64,000 nucleotides of DNA. It comes from an uncultured Bacteriovoracaceae bacterium (lineage in GTDB: Bacteria > Bdellovibrionota > Bacteriovoracia > Bacteriovoracales > Bacteriovoracaceae). Position numbers and translations under genes: made by a program. Every line of letters starts with the position of its first letter. Positions within the stretch are counted from its first letter, which is position 1. Of this stretch, positions 48,692 through 58,669 are shown piece by piece. The stretch is taken from contig CALHBF010000001.1 in assembly GCA_937931205.1 (NCBI GenBank), positions 186,001 to 250,000 on the forward strand, given 5' to 3'. Below the pieces are notes generated by a model. That model made no database searches. It was given only the letters and a program-made list of their open reading frames with translations, and was not told the DNA's origin.

Positions 48692-49478
48692 AGTTAAGGT
48701 GGAAAACTTCTCTCATCTCTTGAGTAAGAAGTTCCATTTTATGATCAAGCTCAGGATGATTAATATCTTTTGGATCAAAAAGATAATTCTCAGGACCCAT
48801 TGGTTTCACCATAAGCTTAGTTTGCCAGATATTGTCATTGGCCATGTTAATGTCTTGGCGATACTGATACTTATCAAGAGTTTCTTTCTTGATATAATCT
48901 TGAATAGAGTTGAAGTAATGATCGTTATAGATCTTCTTGCCGTTCTCCAGGCGTGTATACCCACGAACAACATAATCAATATAAACAACGTCACACTCAA
49001 AAACTTCGAACATATAGTTAAGAGCGTTCAGAGGAATAATATCCCCACAAGTAGCAACATCTAAATCCAAACGGAAAGTACAGATACCTTCAGGATCTGA
49101 GGCATCAGGATATGTGTGAGTTGTTATGTGAGATTTATCAAGGTGCATTTTCACCGAAGCATTAGCAGATTCAGCAGTGACAGTTACCTGCTCATCCCAC
49201 TTTCCACCTTTAATATCTGACATAAGAGTCATTGTCGAAGCACCAACCGGATCATAATCCTGAATTGATTCATTAAGAATGTTAGCCTCGATGATCTCGC
49301 ATACTCTACGAGCGATATCACGGATATTGGCAGCACAATACTTCGTATGGATATATTTGATATATTCCTGCTTTTGATCGTCATTCATTGCAATACAAAA
49401 GTCATAGAAGTTAAAAGATAAAATCTTTGTAAGATTATTGAAGCCTGAAAGCTTAATAGTGTCCTGAGGGTTTGCCAT
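48690..49478 (-). CDS. speD: S-adenosylmethionine decarboxylase (E. coli-type)
   Basis: LDKSHITTHTYPDASDPEGICTFRLDLDVATCGDIIPLNALNYMFE. Confidence 0.93.
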   Translation of the reverse strand: MANPQDTIKLSGFNNLTKILSFNFYDFCIAMNDDQKQEYIKYIHTKYCAANIRDIARRVCEIIEANILNESIQDYDPVGASTMTLMSDIKGGKWDEQVTVTAESANASVKMHLDKSHITTHTYPDASDPEGICTFRLDLDVATCGDIIPLNALNYMFEVFECDVVYIDYVVRGYTRLENGKKIYNDHYFNSIQDYIKKETLDKYQYRQDINMANDNIWQTKLMVKPMGPENYLFDPKDINHPELDHKMELLTQEMREVFHLN

Positions 49479-49568
49479 AGCAACAACTCCGCCTTTTAAC
49501 GTTAGGAATAAAACTTAAATTTTAACCCCCACTTATAAGGGAGTATTGAGGTTCTGACAATAGAAAAG

Positions 49569-49593
49569 AGGGTCTGATGGTGAATCAGACCCT
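49569..49593 (-). terminator. Hairpin terminator downstream of mdh
   Basis: AGGGTCTGA-7 nt-TCAGACCCT; minus strand continues CTTTTCT. Confidence 0.75.
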
Positions 49594-49607
49594 TTAAGGT
49601 GATGAAA

Positions 49608-50600
49608 TTAGATTAAGCCTAGAGATTTTACAGTATCTCTTTCTTCACGAAGCTCGTTTAGAGTTTTGTTGAACTTTTCAGTCGCGAATTGATTGTGTTC
49701 AACACCTTCAACGACTACTAGTTTTCCGTTCTCTGTACGGCATGGGAAAGAGAAAATAAGACCAGCATCAACACCATACTGACCTGTAGAAGCTAGACAC
49801 ATTGAATATGTCTCACCAGCTTTAGTGTCATGAGTAAGGTGATAAATACCGTCTACAACTGCGTTTGCAGCAGAAGCAGCTGAAGAAAGACCACGGGCCT
49901 TAATAATAGCAGCTCCACGCTTCTGAACTGTTTCAATGAATTCACCTTGTAACCAAGCTGTATCAGTGATCACTTCGTGAGCTTTTTTTCCATTGATTTT
50001 AGCATTATAGAAATCTGGATATTGGGTAGCTGAGTGGTTACCCCAGATCGTCATATTTGAAATAGCTGTAACATCAACTCCAGCTTTTTGTGCAAGCTGA
50101 GTACGAGCTCTGTTTTCATCCAGAGTTGTCATAGCAAAGAAACGATCAGCTGGAACTTTTGCTTTAGCTGCGTTCATAGCGATAAGAGCGTTTGTGTTAC
50201 AAGGGTTACCAACTACGAATACACGTACGTCTGAAGCTGCGTTTTCAGCAATTGCCTTACCTTGAGCAGTAAAGATTCCACCATTGATTTTAAGAAGATC
50301 ACTTCTCTCCATTCCATCTTTTCTTGGAACAGAACCAACGAGAACGGCCCAGTTAACATCTTTAAAACCTACAGCAAGCTCAGAAGTACAAGTTACCTTT
50401 TTAAGAAGTGGGAAAGCACAGTCATCAAGCTCCATTGCTACACCTTTAAGGGCGCCAAGGGCCTGCTCAAGCTCAATTAATTGAAGCTCAACCTCTGTCT
50501 CTGGTCCAAACATTTGCCCAGAAGCAATTCTGAAAAGAAGTGCATATCCAATTTGTCCTGCAGCACCAGTTACTGCAACTTTTACTCTTTTATTGGCCAC
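49608..50600 (-). CDS. mdh: Malate dehydrogenase
   Basis: [51 protein letters not shown] start 50600 with GGAGG upstream preferred. Confidence 0.95.
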   Translation of the reverse strand: MANKRVKVAVTGAAGQIGYALLFRIASGQMFGPETEVELQLIELEQALGALKGVAMELDDCAFPLLKKVTCTSELAVGFKDVNWAVLVGSVPRKDGMERSDLLKINGGIFTAQGKAIAENAASDVRVFVVGNPCNTNALIAMNAAKAKVPADRFFAMTTLDENRARTQLAQKAGVDVTAISNMTIWGNHSATQYPDFYNAKINGKKAHEVITDTAWLQGEFIETVQKRGAAIIKARGLSSAASAANAVVDGIYHLTHDTKAGETYSMCLASTGQYGVDAGLIFSFPCRTENGKLVVVEGVEHNQFATEKFNKTLNELREERDTVKSLGLI

Positions 50601-50740
50601 AAAAACCTCCAAGTACGGGAATATTTAATTGACTGTATTATAGTTCAAACAATTCCCTTTAACACTCAATTTATTCGCCTTCCCTAGACAAAATAACACT
50701 CCAGAAGCATAGTATTATAAAACAGTCTTAGGAGATTATC

Positions 50741-51310
50741 GTGCGCAACGAGCAAGGCCCAAAAACAGGCCAAGGAAATAATAGAAGACGTAGAAGACCT
50801 TTTAATCGAAATCAAGGTCAGGGAAAACCGCAGGCAAATCAAGAGGCACGTCCTCAAGGTCCGAACAGTGGTGCTCCTAGAAGACGTTCTGGACGAGTTT
50901 TAACAGCGAACCAAGTACTTGTTAAATATGACAATCTTCTTGAGCAGCATCTTATTATGAGAAGAAAATACTACGATTATTTCAATCGTGTTGATGATCG
51001 ACAGCTCAAAAAACTTGAAAAGAACTTCTTTGCCAGTATTGAACATTTACGCCGTTTTGAGGCAGGACTTGAAACATGGCAAAGAGAGGCCCTGGAAAAA
51101 AGAAGAACCGAGCGCTACGGGCTTGATCTGACTTATTCCACCAATCATGAATTAGACCCTGCTGCTGGCAATGTGGAAATTTCAGACGAAGAAATCGAAG
51201 ATCCTCATTTTAAAGAGTCTCAAGCCGAGGCATTTGATGAGTATAAGGATGATACTGAGGAGTCTGAGGGTACTTTCGAAGATTACTTAAAACTCAAGGG
51301 TCTAGCTTAA
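50741..51310 (+). CDS. Hypothetical protein with highly basic disordered N-terminus (possible RNA binding)
   Basis: GTG start with AGGAG; NNRRRRRPFNRNQGQGKPQANQEARPQGPNSGAPRRRSGR; acidic C-terminus. Confidence 0.7.
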   Translation: MRNEQGPKTGQGNNRRRRRPFNRNQGQGKPQANQEARPQGPNSGAPRRRSGRVLTANQVLVKYDNLLEQHLIMRRKYYDYFNRVDDRQLKKLEKNFFASIEHLRRFEAGLETWQREALEKRRTERYGLDLTYSTNHELDPAAGNVEISDEEIEDPHFKESQAEAFDEYKDDTEESEGTFEDYLKLKGLA

Positions 51311-51338
51311 ACTAGACCCTCTCTTGATCTGACACTTA

Positions 51339-51668
51339 TTAAGCGTCAGTTCCTGTTAAATCAACATCAAAATCAGTGTCCATAGCAACACTGCCCTTAG
51401 CAGGCTTAATGTTGTAGAGATAGTTATTTAACGTCTCTTCCTGGTCTTTAAGGATAGCTCCTTTAAGCTCTTCTGGAGAGATATCTAAAACTTCAGAAAC
51501 TCGACGAAGCATTTTAAGTGGAATATTACAAAGTGCACGTTCAACGTTTGAGATGAACTGACCATTTTTATAACCAAGCAAGTGCGATAGTTCTGATTGA
51601 GAATAACCTTTTGGATGATTCATTCTTTTAGTACGAATAAGTTGAGCAATGTTCTTAAAGCAACGCAT
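51339..51668 (-). CDS. XRE-family HTH transcriptional regulator
   Basis: YSQSELSHLLGYKNGQFISNVERALCNIPLKMLRRVSEVL; start 51668 preceded by GGAGAATAC. Confidence 0.88.
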   Translation of the reverse strand: MRCFKNIAQLIRTKRMNHPKGYSQSELSHLLGYKNGQFISNVERALCNIPLKMLRRVSEVLDISPEELKGAILKDQEETLNNYLYNIKPAKGSVAMDTDFDVDLTGTDA

Positions 51669-51720
51669 GTATTCTCCGATCTGGGTTGTGACGAGATTGA
51701 AAATAATATTCATTTTTTTT

Positions 51721-51770
51721 AGAATGTCATTCTAACATTAAAAAAAATTTATGTTAGATAATAACTAACA
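51721..51770. promoter_or_regulatory. Cluster of inverted repeats in the XRE/xth divergent intergenic region
   Basis: AGAATGTCATTCT; TCTAACAT-N12-ATGTTAGA; TGTTAG-N7-CTAACA. Confidence 0.5.
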
Positions 51771-51801
51771 AACAGGTTAATTCTATCTAGGAAAAAATTT
51801 T

Positions 51802-52563
51802 ATGAAGCTAATTTCGTGGAACGTCAACGGTATCAGGGCCGTTATGAACAAGGGATTTCTCGAGTGGTACAGTTCAGAACTACCAGAAATCCTATGCCTA
51901 CAAGAGACCAAGGCCCAATTTGATCAATTTCCTAAGGAGATTTTGGAGCTCACCTCCACTGTGGAATATTCCTCCGCGATAAAAAAGGGCTACTCAGGAG
52001 TTGCTACTTTTTTTTCAGAAAAACCCCTTGACACAAAAAAAATGGGCAACGAGGAGTTTGACAGTGAAGGACGTGTGCTCATTCATGAGCTTGAGCATTT
52101 CTTCCTCGTAAACTGCTACTTTCCAAATTCAAGCAGAGATCATAAACGACTCGGTTATAAAATTGATTTTAATAAGGCGATCTTAAAAAAAATCAACGAA
52201 CTTGAAAAAAAGAAACCAGTTGTTATCACAGGTGACTTCAATGTTGCTCATAGAGAAATTGATCTTGCAAACCCGAAGACAAATATTAAAACAGCAGGAT
52301 TTCTTCCAGAAGAAAGAGAGTGGTTTTCTGAGCTATTAGAGAATGGCTGGGTGGATATTTTCAGAAAAAGAAATCCGCAGCTTGAAGGAGCCTATACTTG
52401 GTGGAGTGTAATGAATCCAAGTGTGCGTGAAAGGAATATTGGTTGGAGAATTGATTATTTTGTTATCAGTCCAAAACTGGAAGCTCATGTAAAAAGAGCA
52501 GAGATCCTTCACACTATTCGTGGTTCAGATCACTGCCCTATTCTACTTGAACTAGATTTTTAA
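51802..52563 (+). CDS. xthA: Exodeoxyribonuclease III
   Basis: MKLISWNVNGIRAVMNKGF, LCLQETKAQ, ITGDFNVAHREIDLANPK, GSDHCPILLEL. Confidence 0.95.
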   Translation: MKLISWNVNGIRAVMNKGFLEWYSSELPEILCLQETKAQFDQFPKEILELTSTVEYSSAIKKGYSGVATFFSEKPLDTKKMGNEEFDSEGRVLIHELEHFFLVNCYFPNSSRDHKRLGYKIDFNKAILKKINELEKKKPVVITGDFNVAHREIDLANPKTNIKTAGFLPEEREWFSELLENGWVDIFRKRNPQLEGAYTWWSVMNPSVRERNIGWRIDYFVISPKLEAHVKRAEILHTIRGSDHCPILLELDF

Positions 52564-52564
52564 A

Positions 52565-53881
52565 TTATTTCTTTGAGAAGAGAAGTTTACCATCAAGATA
52601 AACATGGCTCACCATTTTATCGTAATCTTCTCTTTTCTTTTTATGAGTGTTTACGACTTTCTCAAGCATAAGCTCAGCATTCTTTGCTGCTTCACCTTTA
52701 AATGGAACAACAATAAAGTTTGCTGATTTCCCTGGAGAAATGTTTCCTGTCTTTTTATCAAGGCCAAGAATTTCTGCTCCTGCAAGAGTTGAACGGTAAA
52801 GACCTTTCGTATGAGTTGCCCCTGTCACTTTTTTCTTGGCGTTCTGATCAACGAAACTTCTGATCACATCAAACATTGATAGAATCGGTCCGCCTCCGAT
52901 ATCACTTCCTAGTGCCCAGCGAACTTTTGCTTTTTCAGTTTTCTTGAAATCAAAAAGTCCTGAACCTAATCCACGCTCTTTAATGGGAGCATTAGATGTT
53001 GGACAGTGGATCACTGACGTTTTCGTTTTAGAAAGCGTTTTTAGCTCTTTATCTGAGAGGTAAATCCCATGCCCCATTAATGATCTCTCACCTAGCATTC
53101 CTGATCTCTCGTAAATATCGGTATAAGTTTTTACATCTTCAAAACCAGGGATATTTTTATAAATACTTAAAACGAATTCGATTTCGTTCGGAGTTTCAGA
53201 AAGATGGGTTTGCTTAAAGCACTTCGCTTTATCGGCCATTTTAGCACCCTTGCTCATCACTTCTGGAGTTGTTGTGATCGCAAAACGTGGAGTAAAGGCG
53301 TGTTTTGTTTTAAATTTCTGAATAAGTCTCTTCGTGATTTCCAGAGATTCCGTTTCCGTTTGAGTTAGCTTCTTAGGCGAATACATATTCATCAGAACGT
53401 TGCCAATAACAAAGTGACCTTGCACATTATCAATAGCTGCCTCTACTGCATGCTCATGAATAGAAGAATAACAAGCTCCACCGATAGTTCCTGTCGTAGT
53501 TAAACGCGCAAAGAATTCTTTCGCTCTCTTCTTAGCGTAAGTTTTATTGGCAAATTTTGTTTCTGTTGGGAAAGTATAATTTTCAAGCCACGTCAGGAGA
53601 TTATCTTTTGGCATTTCGCGCACATCATCTTGAACCCAGTGAAAGTGCATATCAAAAAAGCCTGGCATAATGATGGCATCTTCAAAGTGAGTCGTATTCT
53701 CATCACTCATGAAGTCTTCATACTTATCTAGCCCTTTGCCCAACTGCAGAAGGTCTTTAATCACGACACCTTTTTTCTTCTCTTCAACAACCAATAGGCC
53801 TGGATTGAAGTATTCACATTTTTTATCATTGATAGGATTCAGGATAGTAGCTACATAGAATCTTAAATTTTGCTTTGACAT
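52565..53881 (-). CDS. Amidohydrolase / guanine deaminase-like metal-dependent hydrolase
   Basis: IIMPGFFDMHFHWVQ, CFKQTHLSE, LMGHGIYLSD, VIHCPTSNAPIKERGLG, LGSDIGGG. Confidence 0.85.
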   Translation of the reverse strand: MSKQNLRFYVATILNPINDKKCEYFNPGLLVVEEKKKGVVIKDLLQLGKGLDKYEDFMSDENTTHFEDAIIMPGFFDMHFHWVQDDVREMPKDNLLTWLENYTFPTETKFANKTYAKKRAKEFFARLTTTGTIGGACYSSIHEHAVEAAIDNVQGHFVIGNVLMNMYSPKKLTQTETESLEITKRLIQKFKTKHAFTPRFAITTTPEVMSKGAKMADKAKCFKQTHLSETPNEIEFVLSIYKNIPGFEDVKTYTDIYERSGMLGERSLMGHGIYLSDKELKTLSKTKTSVIHCPTSNAPIKERGLGSGLFDFKKTEKAKVRWALGSDIGGGPILSMFDVIRSFVDQNAKKKVTGATHTKGLYRSTLAGAEILGLDKKTGNISPGKSANFIVVPFKGEAAKNAELMLEKVVNTHKKKREDYDKMVSHVYLDGKLLFSKK

Positions 53882-53936
53882 AGTAATTCTGTCCTTTTTA
53901 CTGGCCCTGCTATTCTTATTTTTTTAATCTTAGTTT

Positions 53937-55247
53937 ATGAGAAACCAATCTATACTGAAATTAATGCTCTTTGTCTCGATTCTTCTTAAGGTTTCTATCC
54001 TAGGGGCCAAAACATTAGACTATAATGTTCACCAATTAAATTATCTTGATATCAATTCGGCCATCACTCCCGCCACCTTGGAATATTTACAGACTAACCT
54101 CAAGCAGATCCCCCAAAAAGGCCTGATTGTTATTCGTCTCAATACCCCAGGAGGGCTGGTCACAACCACCAAAGAAATTATCAGTGTTCTCAATGGGCAT
54201 GATGCTCCCAAAGTAATCTGGGTTACTCCTTCAGGAGCAAGTGCGGCCAGTGCTGGTGCTATTATCAGCTCTGCTGCGGACTTTATTGTTATGACCCCTG
54301 GAACAACTATTGGTGCGGCAACTCCGGTTGGCATCAACGAGGATATGAAAGAGTCAGATGGAAAAAACAAGGTCCTCAATGATCTGGTTGCTCTCATCGA
54401 AGGACTTTCAGAATTAAGAAAACGAGATGCGGCACCTTTCCGAGATATGATTCGCACAGCGAAATCATTCAGCAATGTTGATGCTCAAAAAAAAGGTATC
54501 AGTATCGGTGATGCTCAAACGACTCAAGAATTGATTGATCTTCTTCAAGGGAGAATTTTTCACCGTAAAGATAGTTCGTATCAATTAAGTTTCTCACCAA
54601 ATCTCGATTACAAACAGCATGAGCAAACTTTAGGACAAGAGATTTTGAGTCTCCTAGCTCAACCACAATTGGCCTACATTCTTTTTTTAGTAGGTGCAGC
54701 CCTTATTTACTTTGAACTACAGGCCCCAGGTGGTTTTATTGCGGGAGGATTGGGCGCTATCAGTCTTCTGATCGCTGCTATTTCTTTTCAAGTCCTGCCA
54801 CTAAATTGGGGAGCACTCTTGTTGGTGATCCTTGGTCTCATACTCTTTGTTCTGGAGATCTATATTACAAGCTACGGGCTACTCACTATAGGCGCAATTG
54901 CCGCTTTAACACTTGGTTCACTTTTCTTATTCCAACCTGAGAATGCTCTTATAGTTCCTCCCATGAACATCATACTGTCGACCCTTGCTAGTGTTATCGT
55001 CGTGATGGTCGGCTTTTCACTCTTTCTTTTTAAAACTCGAAGAAAAGGCAAAGAGAATTTCTTTTCCCCTCTTCATAAAGAAGGGGTCGTTATTGACGTG
55101 ACTTCACAATTTATTCAAGTCAAAGTGGAAGGACAAATCTGGAGAGCAATTAGTGACGATACTCTTCTGATCAATGACCTCATCACGGTAACTCATGTTG
55201 ATAATGAAAAACTTCAATTAACCATAGAAAAAATCTCAAGGAGCTGA
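53937..55247 (+). CDS. NfeD-family membrane serine protease (ClpP-class)
   Basis: [51 protein letters not shown]-terminal TM/NfeD region. Confidence 0.92.
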   Translation: MRNQSILKLMLFVSILLKVSILGAKTLDYNVHQLNYLDINSAITPATLEYLQTNLKQIPQKGLIVIRLNTPGGLVTTTKEIISVLNGHDAPKVIWVTPSGASAASAGAIISSAADFIVMTPGTTIGAATPVGINEDMKESDGKNKVLNDLVALIEGLSELRKRDAAPFRDMIRTAKSFSNVDAQKKGISIGDAQTTQELIDLLQGRIFHRKDSSYQLSFSPNLDYKQHEQTLGQEILSLLAQPQLAYILFLVGAALIYFELQAPGGFIAGGLGAISLLIAAISFQVLPLNWGALLLVILGLILFVLEIYITSYGLLTIGAIAALTLGSLFLFQPENALIVPPMNIILSTLASVIVVMVGFSLFLFKTRRKGKENFFSPLHKEGVVIDVTSQFIQVKVEGQIWRAISDDTLLINDLITVTHVDNEKLQLTIEKISRS

Positions 55248-55249
55248 TT

Positions 55250-55987
55250 ATGGCATTAACGTTTCTCCCTTTTATCGTCATCATTGCGATGATCTTATTC
55301 AGTGCTGTTAAAATTCTTAATGAATACGAACGTGGTGTCGTTTTCCGCTTAGGAAAATTTACAGATGTTCGTGGTCCAGGACTTATTCTTCTTATTCCAG
55401 GACTTGAGAAGATGGCCAAAATCGATCTTCGTCTCATTACTATGGATGTGCCTTCTCAAGATATTATCTCAAAAGATAACGTGACACTTAAAGTGAATGG
55501 AGTTGTATACTTTAAAGTAAGCAATCCAGAGAGAGCCATTATATCTGTAGAGAACTACTATCACGCAACAGCTCAAATTGCTCAAACAACACTTCGTTCT
55601 GTTATCGGACAATATGAGCTTGATGAGATTCTTGCACAAAGAGATAGAATCAATGCCCGCCTTCAAGAGATTCTTGATGAGTTAACTGAGCCATGGGGAG
55701 TAAAAATAACAAACGTGGAAGTAAAAGCGATTGATCTTCCAAGCGAAATGCAAAGAGCGATGGCCAAGCAGGCCGAGGCAGAAAGAGAAAAAAGAGCAAA
55801 AATCATTTCTGCTCAAGGAGAATTTGAAGCGGCCCAAAAACTTTCTGAAGCTGCGAAAGTTCTATCAAGTGAAAAAGATGCGATTACGCTTAGATTTTTA
55901 GAAACAATGAGAGAGATGTCTGGAAATGGAAATTCGACGACGTTCCTTCCTATTCCTGTTGATTTTTTAAATAAATTCATCAAATAA
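55250..55987 (+). CDS. SPFH/band 7 stomatin-like protein
   Basis: [37 protein letters not shown]; follows NfeD. Confidence 0.94.
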   Translation: MALTFLPFIVIIAMILFSAVKILNEYERGVVFRLGKFTDVRGPGLILLIPGLEKMAKIDLRLITMDVPSQDIISKDNVTLKVNGVVYFKVSNPERAIISVENYYHATAQIAQTTLRSVIGQYELDEILAQRDRINARLQEILDELTEPWGVKITNVEVKAIDLPSEMQRAMAKQAEAEREKRAKIISAQGEFEAAQKLSEAAKVLSSEKDAITLRFLETMREMSGNGNSTTFLPIPVDFLNKFIK

Positions 55988-56015
55988 AAAAAGGGGCCTT
56001 AGAGGCCCCTTTTTA
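55987..56015. terminator. Rho-independent terminator, bidirectional
   Basis: AAAAAGGGGCCT-TAG-AGGCCCCTTTTT. Confidence 0.92.
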
Positions 56016-56016
56016 A

Positions 56017-56253
56017 TTACCATTTTTCGTGGAGCCCATTGACTCGATTTTTTCGTTGAAGTTCTTTTTGATCCATCACCTCTTCACGCTCAATTGAAGC
56101 AGGCTTTCTCATAATATCGCGACTCTTCTCTTGATATCGCTCTTGTTTAACATCTTCACGCACATCCAGCATAAGTTCCTTATTAAACTCTTTTGGCGAC
56201 ACGGCCAGTGCAGTCTGTGAGCAAACAATGAATATGAAGGCTATCTTTTTCAT
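56017..56253 (-). CDS. Small exported protein
   Basis: 78 aa; signal peptide MKKIAFIFIVCSQTALA. Confidence 0.75.
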   Translation of the reverse strand: MKKIAFIFIVCSQTALAVSPKEFNKELMLDVREDVKQERYQEKSRDIMRKPASIEREEVMDQKELQRKNRVNGLHEKW

Positions 56254-56272
56254 GGCCCCCTCCCTGATACTC

Positions 56273-56300
56273 GTATCGGAATATCGAAAGAGGATCTTTA
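56273..56300 (-). promoter_or_regulatory. Sigma28/FliA-like promoter
   Basis: Minus strand TAAAGATC-N12-TCCGATAC ending 19 nt before ATG 56253. Confidence 0.6.
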
Positions 56301-56332
56301 GGCCAAAAGATCAGTTTCTTAAGGGTTGATTA

Positions 56333-56683
56333 TTACTCAAGTAGCTTTTCGCGTAACTTTTCCTTCTTATCTTGCTGATCCTTATTAGGATAGGTCATCT
56401 TCCCTTTCTGGTCATAGGGCCCAATCAGATAATTATCTTCAACCTTTTCTTCTTCTTCTTTCTGAATGCTTTGAGCATCACCTGATGGCGTAACTTCTTC
56501 CTGTGCCTCTTTAACATCAAAGTCGGTTGTCAGTTCTTCTTCCTCTTTTTGCATTTCTTCATGTTGATGTTCATCAACTGCTCGATCTATTGTCTCTGGG
56601 GCCTTCAATCCGTCATTTTTCAAATACTCAACAGCGGAACTAGAAAACGGAAGTAAGCAAAGTGAAATAATGAACAATTTCAT
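56333..56683 (-). CDS. Small exported Glu-rich acidic protein
   Basis: Signal peptide MKLFIISLCLLPFSSSA then E/D-rich sequence. Confidence 0.75.
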   Translation of the reverse strand: MKLFIISLCLLPFSSSAVEYLKNDGLKAPETIDRAVDEHQHEEMQKEEEELTTDFDVKEAQEEVTPSGDAQSIQKEEEEKVEDNYLIGPYDQKGKMTYPNKDQQDKKEKLREKLLE

Positions 56684-56819
56684 AAAAACCTCCCGGTTTT
56701 AATGACTCATTATAAAACGTCCAAAAATAACTCGTCTTTCTTACGGACAAGAATTGATGAAAGATTAATTTAGATAAAAAATGTCAGATGATTAATTGAG
56801 AAGAAAAGTTCACATAAGA

Positions 56820-56851
56820 AACATTGGGAAAGGAAAACCTTTCCCAATGTT
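56820..56851. terminator. Perfect 14-bp hairpin downstream of typA
   Basis: AACATTGGGAAAGG-AAAA-CCTTTCCCAATGTT; weak U-tract. Confidence 0.65.
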
Positions 56852-56860
56852 ATGAACGAA

Positions 56861-58669
56861 TTAACGAACGACTGAACGTTTATTAGATGCAAGCTCTTTT
56901 TTACGAATACGAATCGATTGTGGAGTTACTTCAACCCACTCATCATCATCAATCCAATCAAGTGCCCAATCAAGAGTACGAGAAGGAATTGGTGGAAGAA
57001 TGATGTTCTCATCTTTACCAGCTGTACGAACTGAAGTGAGATGTTTTTCACGGCAGCAGTTAACAACAAGGTCATTGGGACGAGTATGCTCGCCGATTAC
57101 TTGACCTTCGTAAGCTTGCTCCCCAGGAAGAACGAATTGTCTACCAGATGAAAGAAGATTGAAGAGTGCGTAAGGAGTAATTTTACCAGCACGGTCAGAA
57201 ATAAGAGCTCCGTTGGTACGTGCAAGCATTTTACCTACGTGTGGCTCATATCCAACGAAGTAAGAAGACATTAGTCCTTGACCCTTAGTATCAGTAAGGA
57301 ATGTAGAACGATATCCAATGAGTCCGCGTGAAGGGACATGGAACTCCATACGAGTACGACCTTCACCGAATGGTTGCATAGCTTGGAGAAGACCTTTACG
57401 GCTTGCCATTTTTTCAGTGATCGCACCTGTTGAATCATCAGGAACATCAAGAACCAGTCTCTCGAATGGCTCCATCATTTGACCATCAATCTCTTTCATA
57501 ATTACTTGCGGACGAGCAATCATCAACTCGTAACCGGCACGACGAATTTCTTCGAATACTACAGCAACTTGAAGCTCTCCACGAGCTTTAAGAATAAATA
57601 CTTTGGGATCTTCAGTTGGTTCATATTTAAGAGATACGTTCTTTCTGATAGCATCAATTAAGAATTCTTCTAGACGACGAGAAGTTAAGTACTCTCCTTC
57701 ACGACCTGATAGAGGTGAAGTAGAAACTGAAACTTGTACTGAAACTGTAGGTGGTTCAACTTCAATTCTCTCTAATTGTTCAGGCTTTGAAGCGTCTGCA
57801 AGAGTATCACCAATATCTCCATTCTCGAAACCAGAGATAATTACGATTTCGCCAGCCTCAGCTGAATCAACAGTGGCCATACCTAACCCTTCATAAATTT
57901 GAAGGGAAGTTACCTTGAATGGTTTCGTTTTATTGTCCTTACCCATCCACATGATTTGCTTTCCGTTGTGGATCACACCTCTTTGAATACGACCTACCAT
58001 GAGAGAACCGAGGTAGTTTGAGTAAGCAAGGTTAGTAACAAGAAGTTGTGAAGGAGCTGCTTTATCAAATTCTGGAGCTTCAAAGTAATCACTTACTAAG
58101 AAATCAAGAAGAGGCTCAAGAGTCCCTTCTCTTCTCGTTTTGTCATTTGATGCATAACCGTTTCTTCCTGAACCATAGAAGAATGGAATATCAAGATCGA
58201 TGTCTTTTCCTGATTGAGAAGCAAGTTCTAATAATAGATCTTCCACTTCACCACGAACCTCATCAATTCGCTCATCTTGACGATCAACTTTATTGATGAA
58301 AACAGCAACTCTTAGACCGCGCTCCATTGCTTTGGAAAGTACGAAACGAGTTTGAGGAAGCGGACCTTCAGAAGAATCTACTAGAAGTACAATACCATCA
58401 ACCATCATTAATGAACGCTCTACTTCACCACCGAAGTCGGCGTGTCCTGGAGTATCCAGAAGGTTAATTTTTGTGCCTTTCCAACGAATAGCACAGTTTT
58501 TGGCCTTAATTGTGATCCCTCTTTCTCTTTCAATATCTCCTGAGTCCATTACACGCTCAGTTATCTGTTCATGCTCTGAAAATAGTCCTGATTGCTTTAA
58601 TAGTGCGTCCACCATTGTGGTTTTACCGTGGTCAACGTGGGCCACGACGGCAATGTTCTTTAAACTCAT
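56861..58669 (-). CDS. typA: Translational GTPase TypA/BipA
   Basis: VAHVDHGKTTMVDALLKQSG, DSGDIERERGITIKAKN, LDTPGHADFGGEVER. Confidence 0.97.
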   Translation of the reverse strand: MSLKNIAVVAHVDHGKTTMVDALLKQSGLFSEHEQITERVMDSGDIERERGITIKAKNCAIRWKGTKINLLDTPGHADFGGEVERSLMMVDGIVLLVDSSEGPLPQTRFVLSKAMERGLRVAVFINKVDRQDERIDEVRGEVEDLLLELASQSGKDIDLDIPFFYGSGRNGYASNDKTRREGTLEPLLDFLVSDYFEAPEFDKAAPSQLLVTNLAYSNYLGSLMVGRIQRGVIHNGKQIMWMGKDNKTKPFKVTSLQIYEGLGMATVDSAEAGEIVIISGFENGDIGDTLADASKPEQLERIEVEPPTVSVQVSVSTSPLSGREGEYLTSRRLEEFLIDAIRKNVSLKYEPTEDPKVFILKARGELQVAVVFEEIRRAGYELMIARPQVIMKEIDGQMMEPFERLVLDVPDDSTGAITEKMASRKGLLQAMQPFGEGRTRMEFHVPSRGLIGYRSTFLTDTKGQGLMSSYFVGYEPHVGKMLARTNGALISDRAGKITPYALFNLLSSGRQFVLPGEQAYEGQVIGEHTRPNDLVVNCCREKHLTSVRTAGKDENIILPPIPSRTLDWALDWIDDDEWVEVTPQSIRIRKKELASNKRSVVR

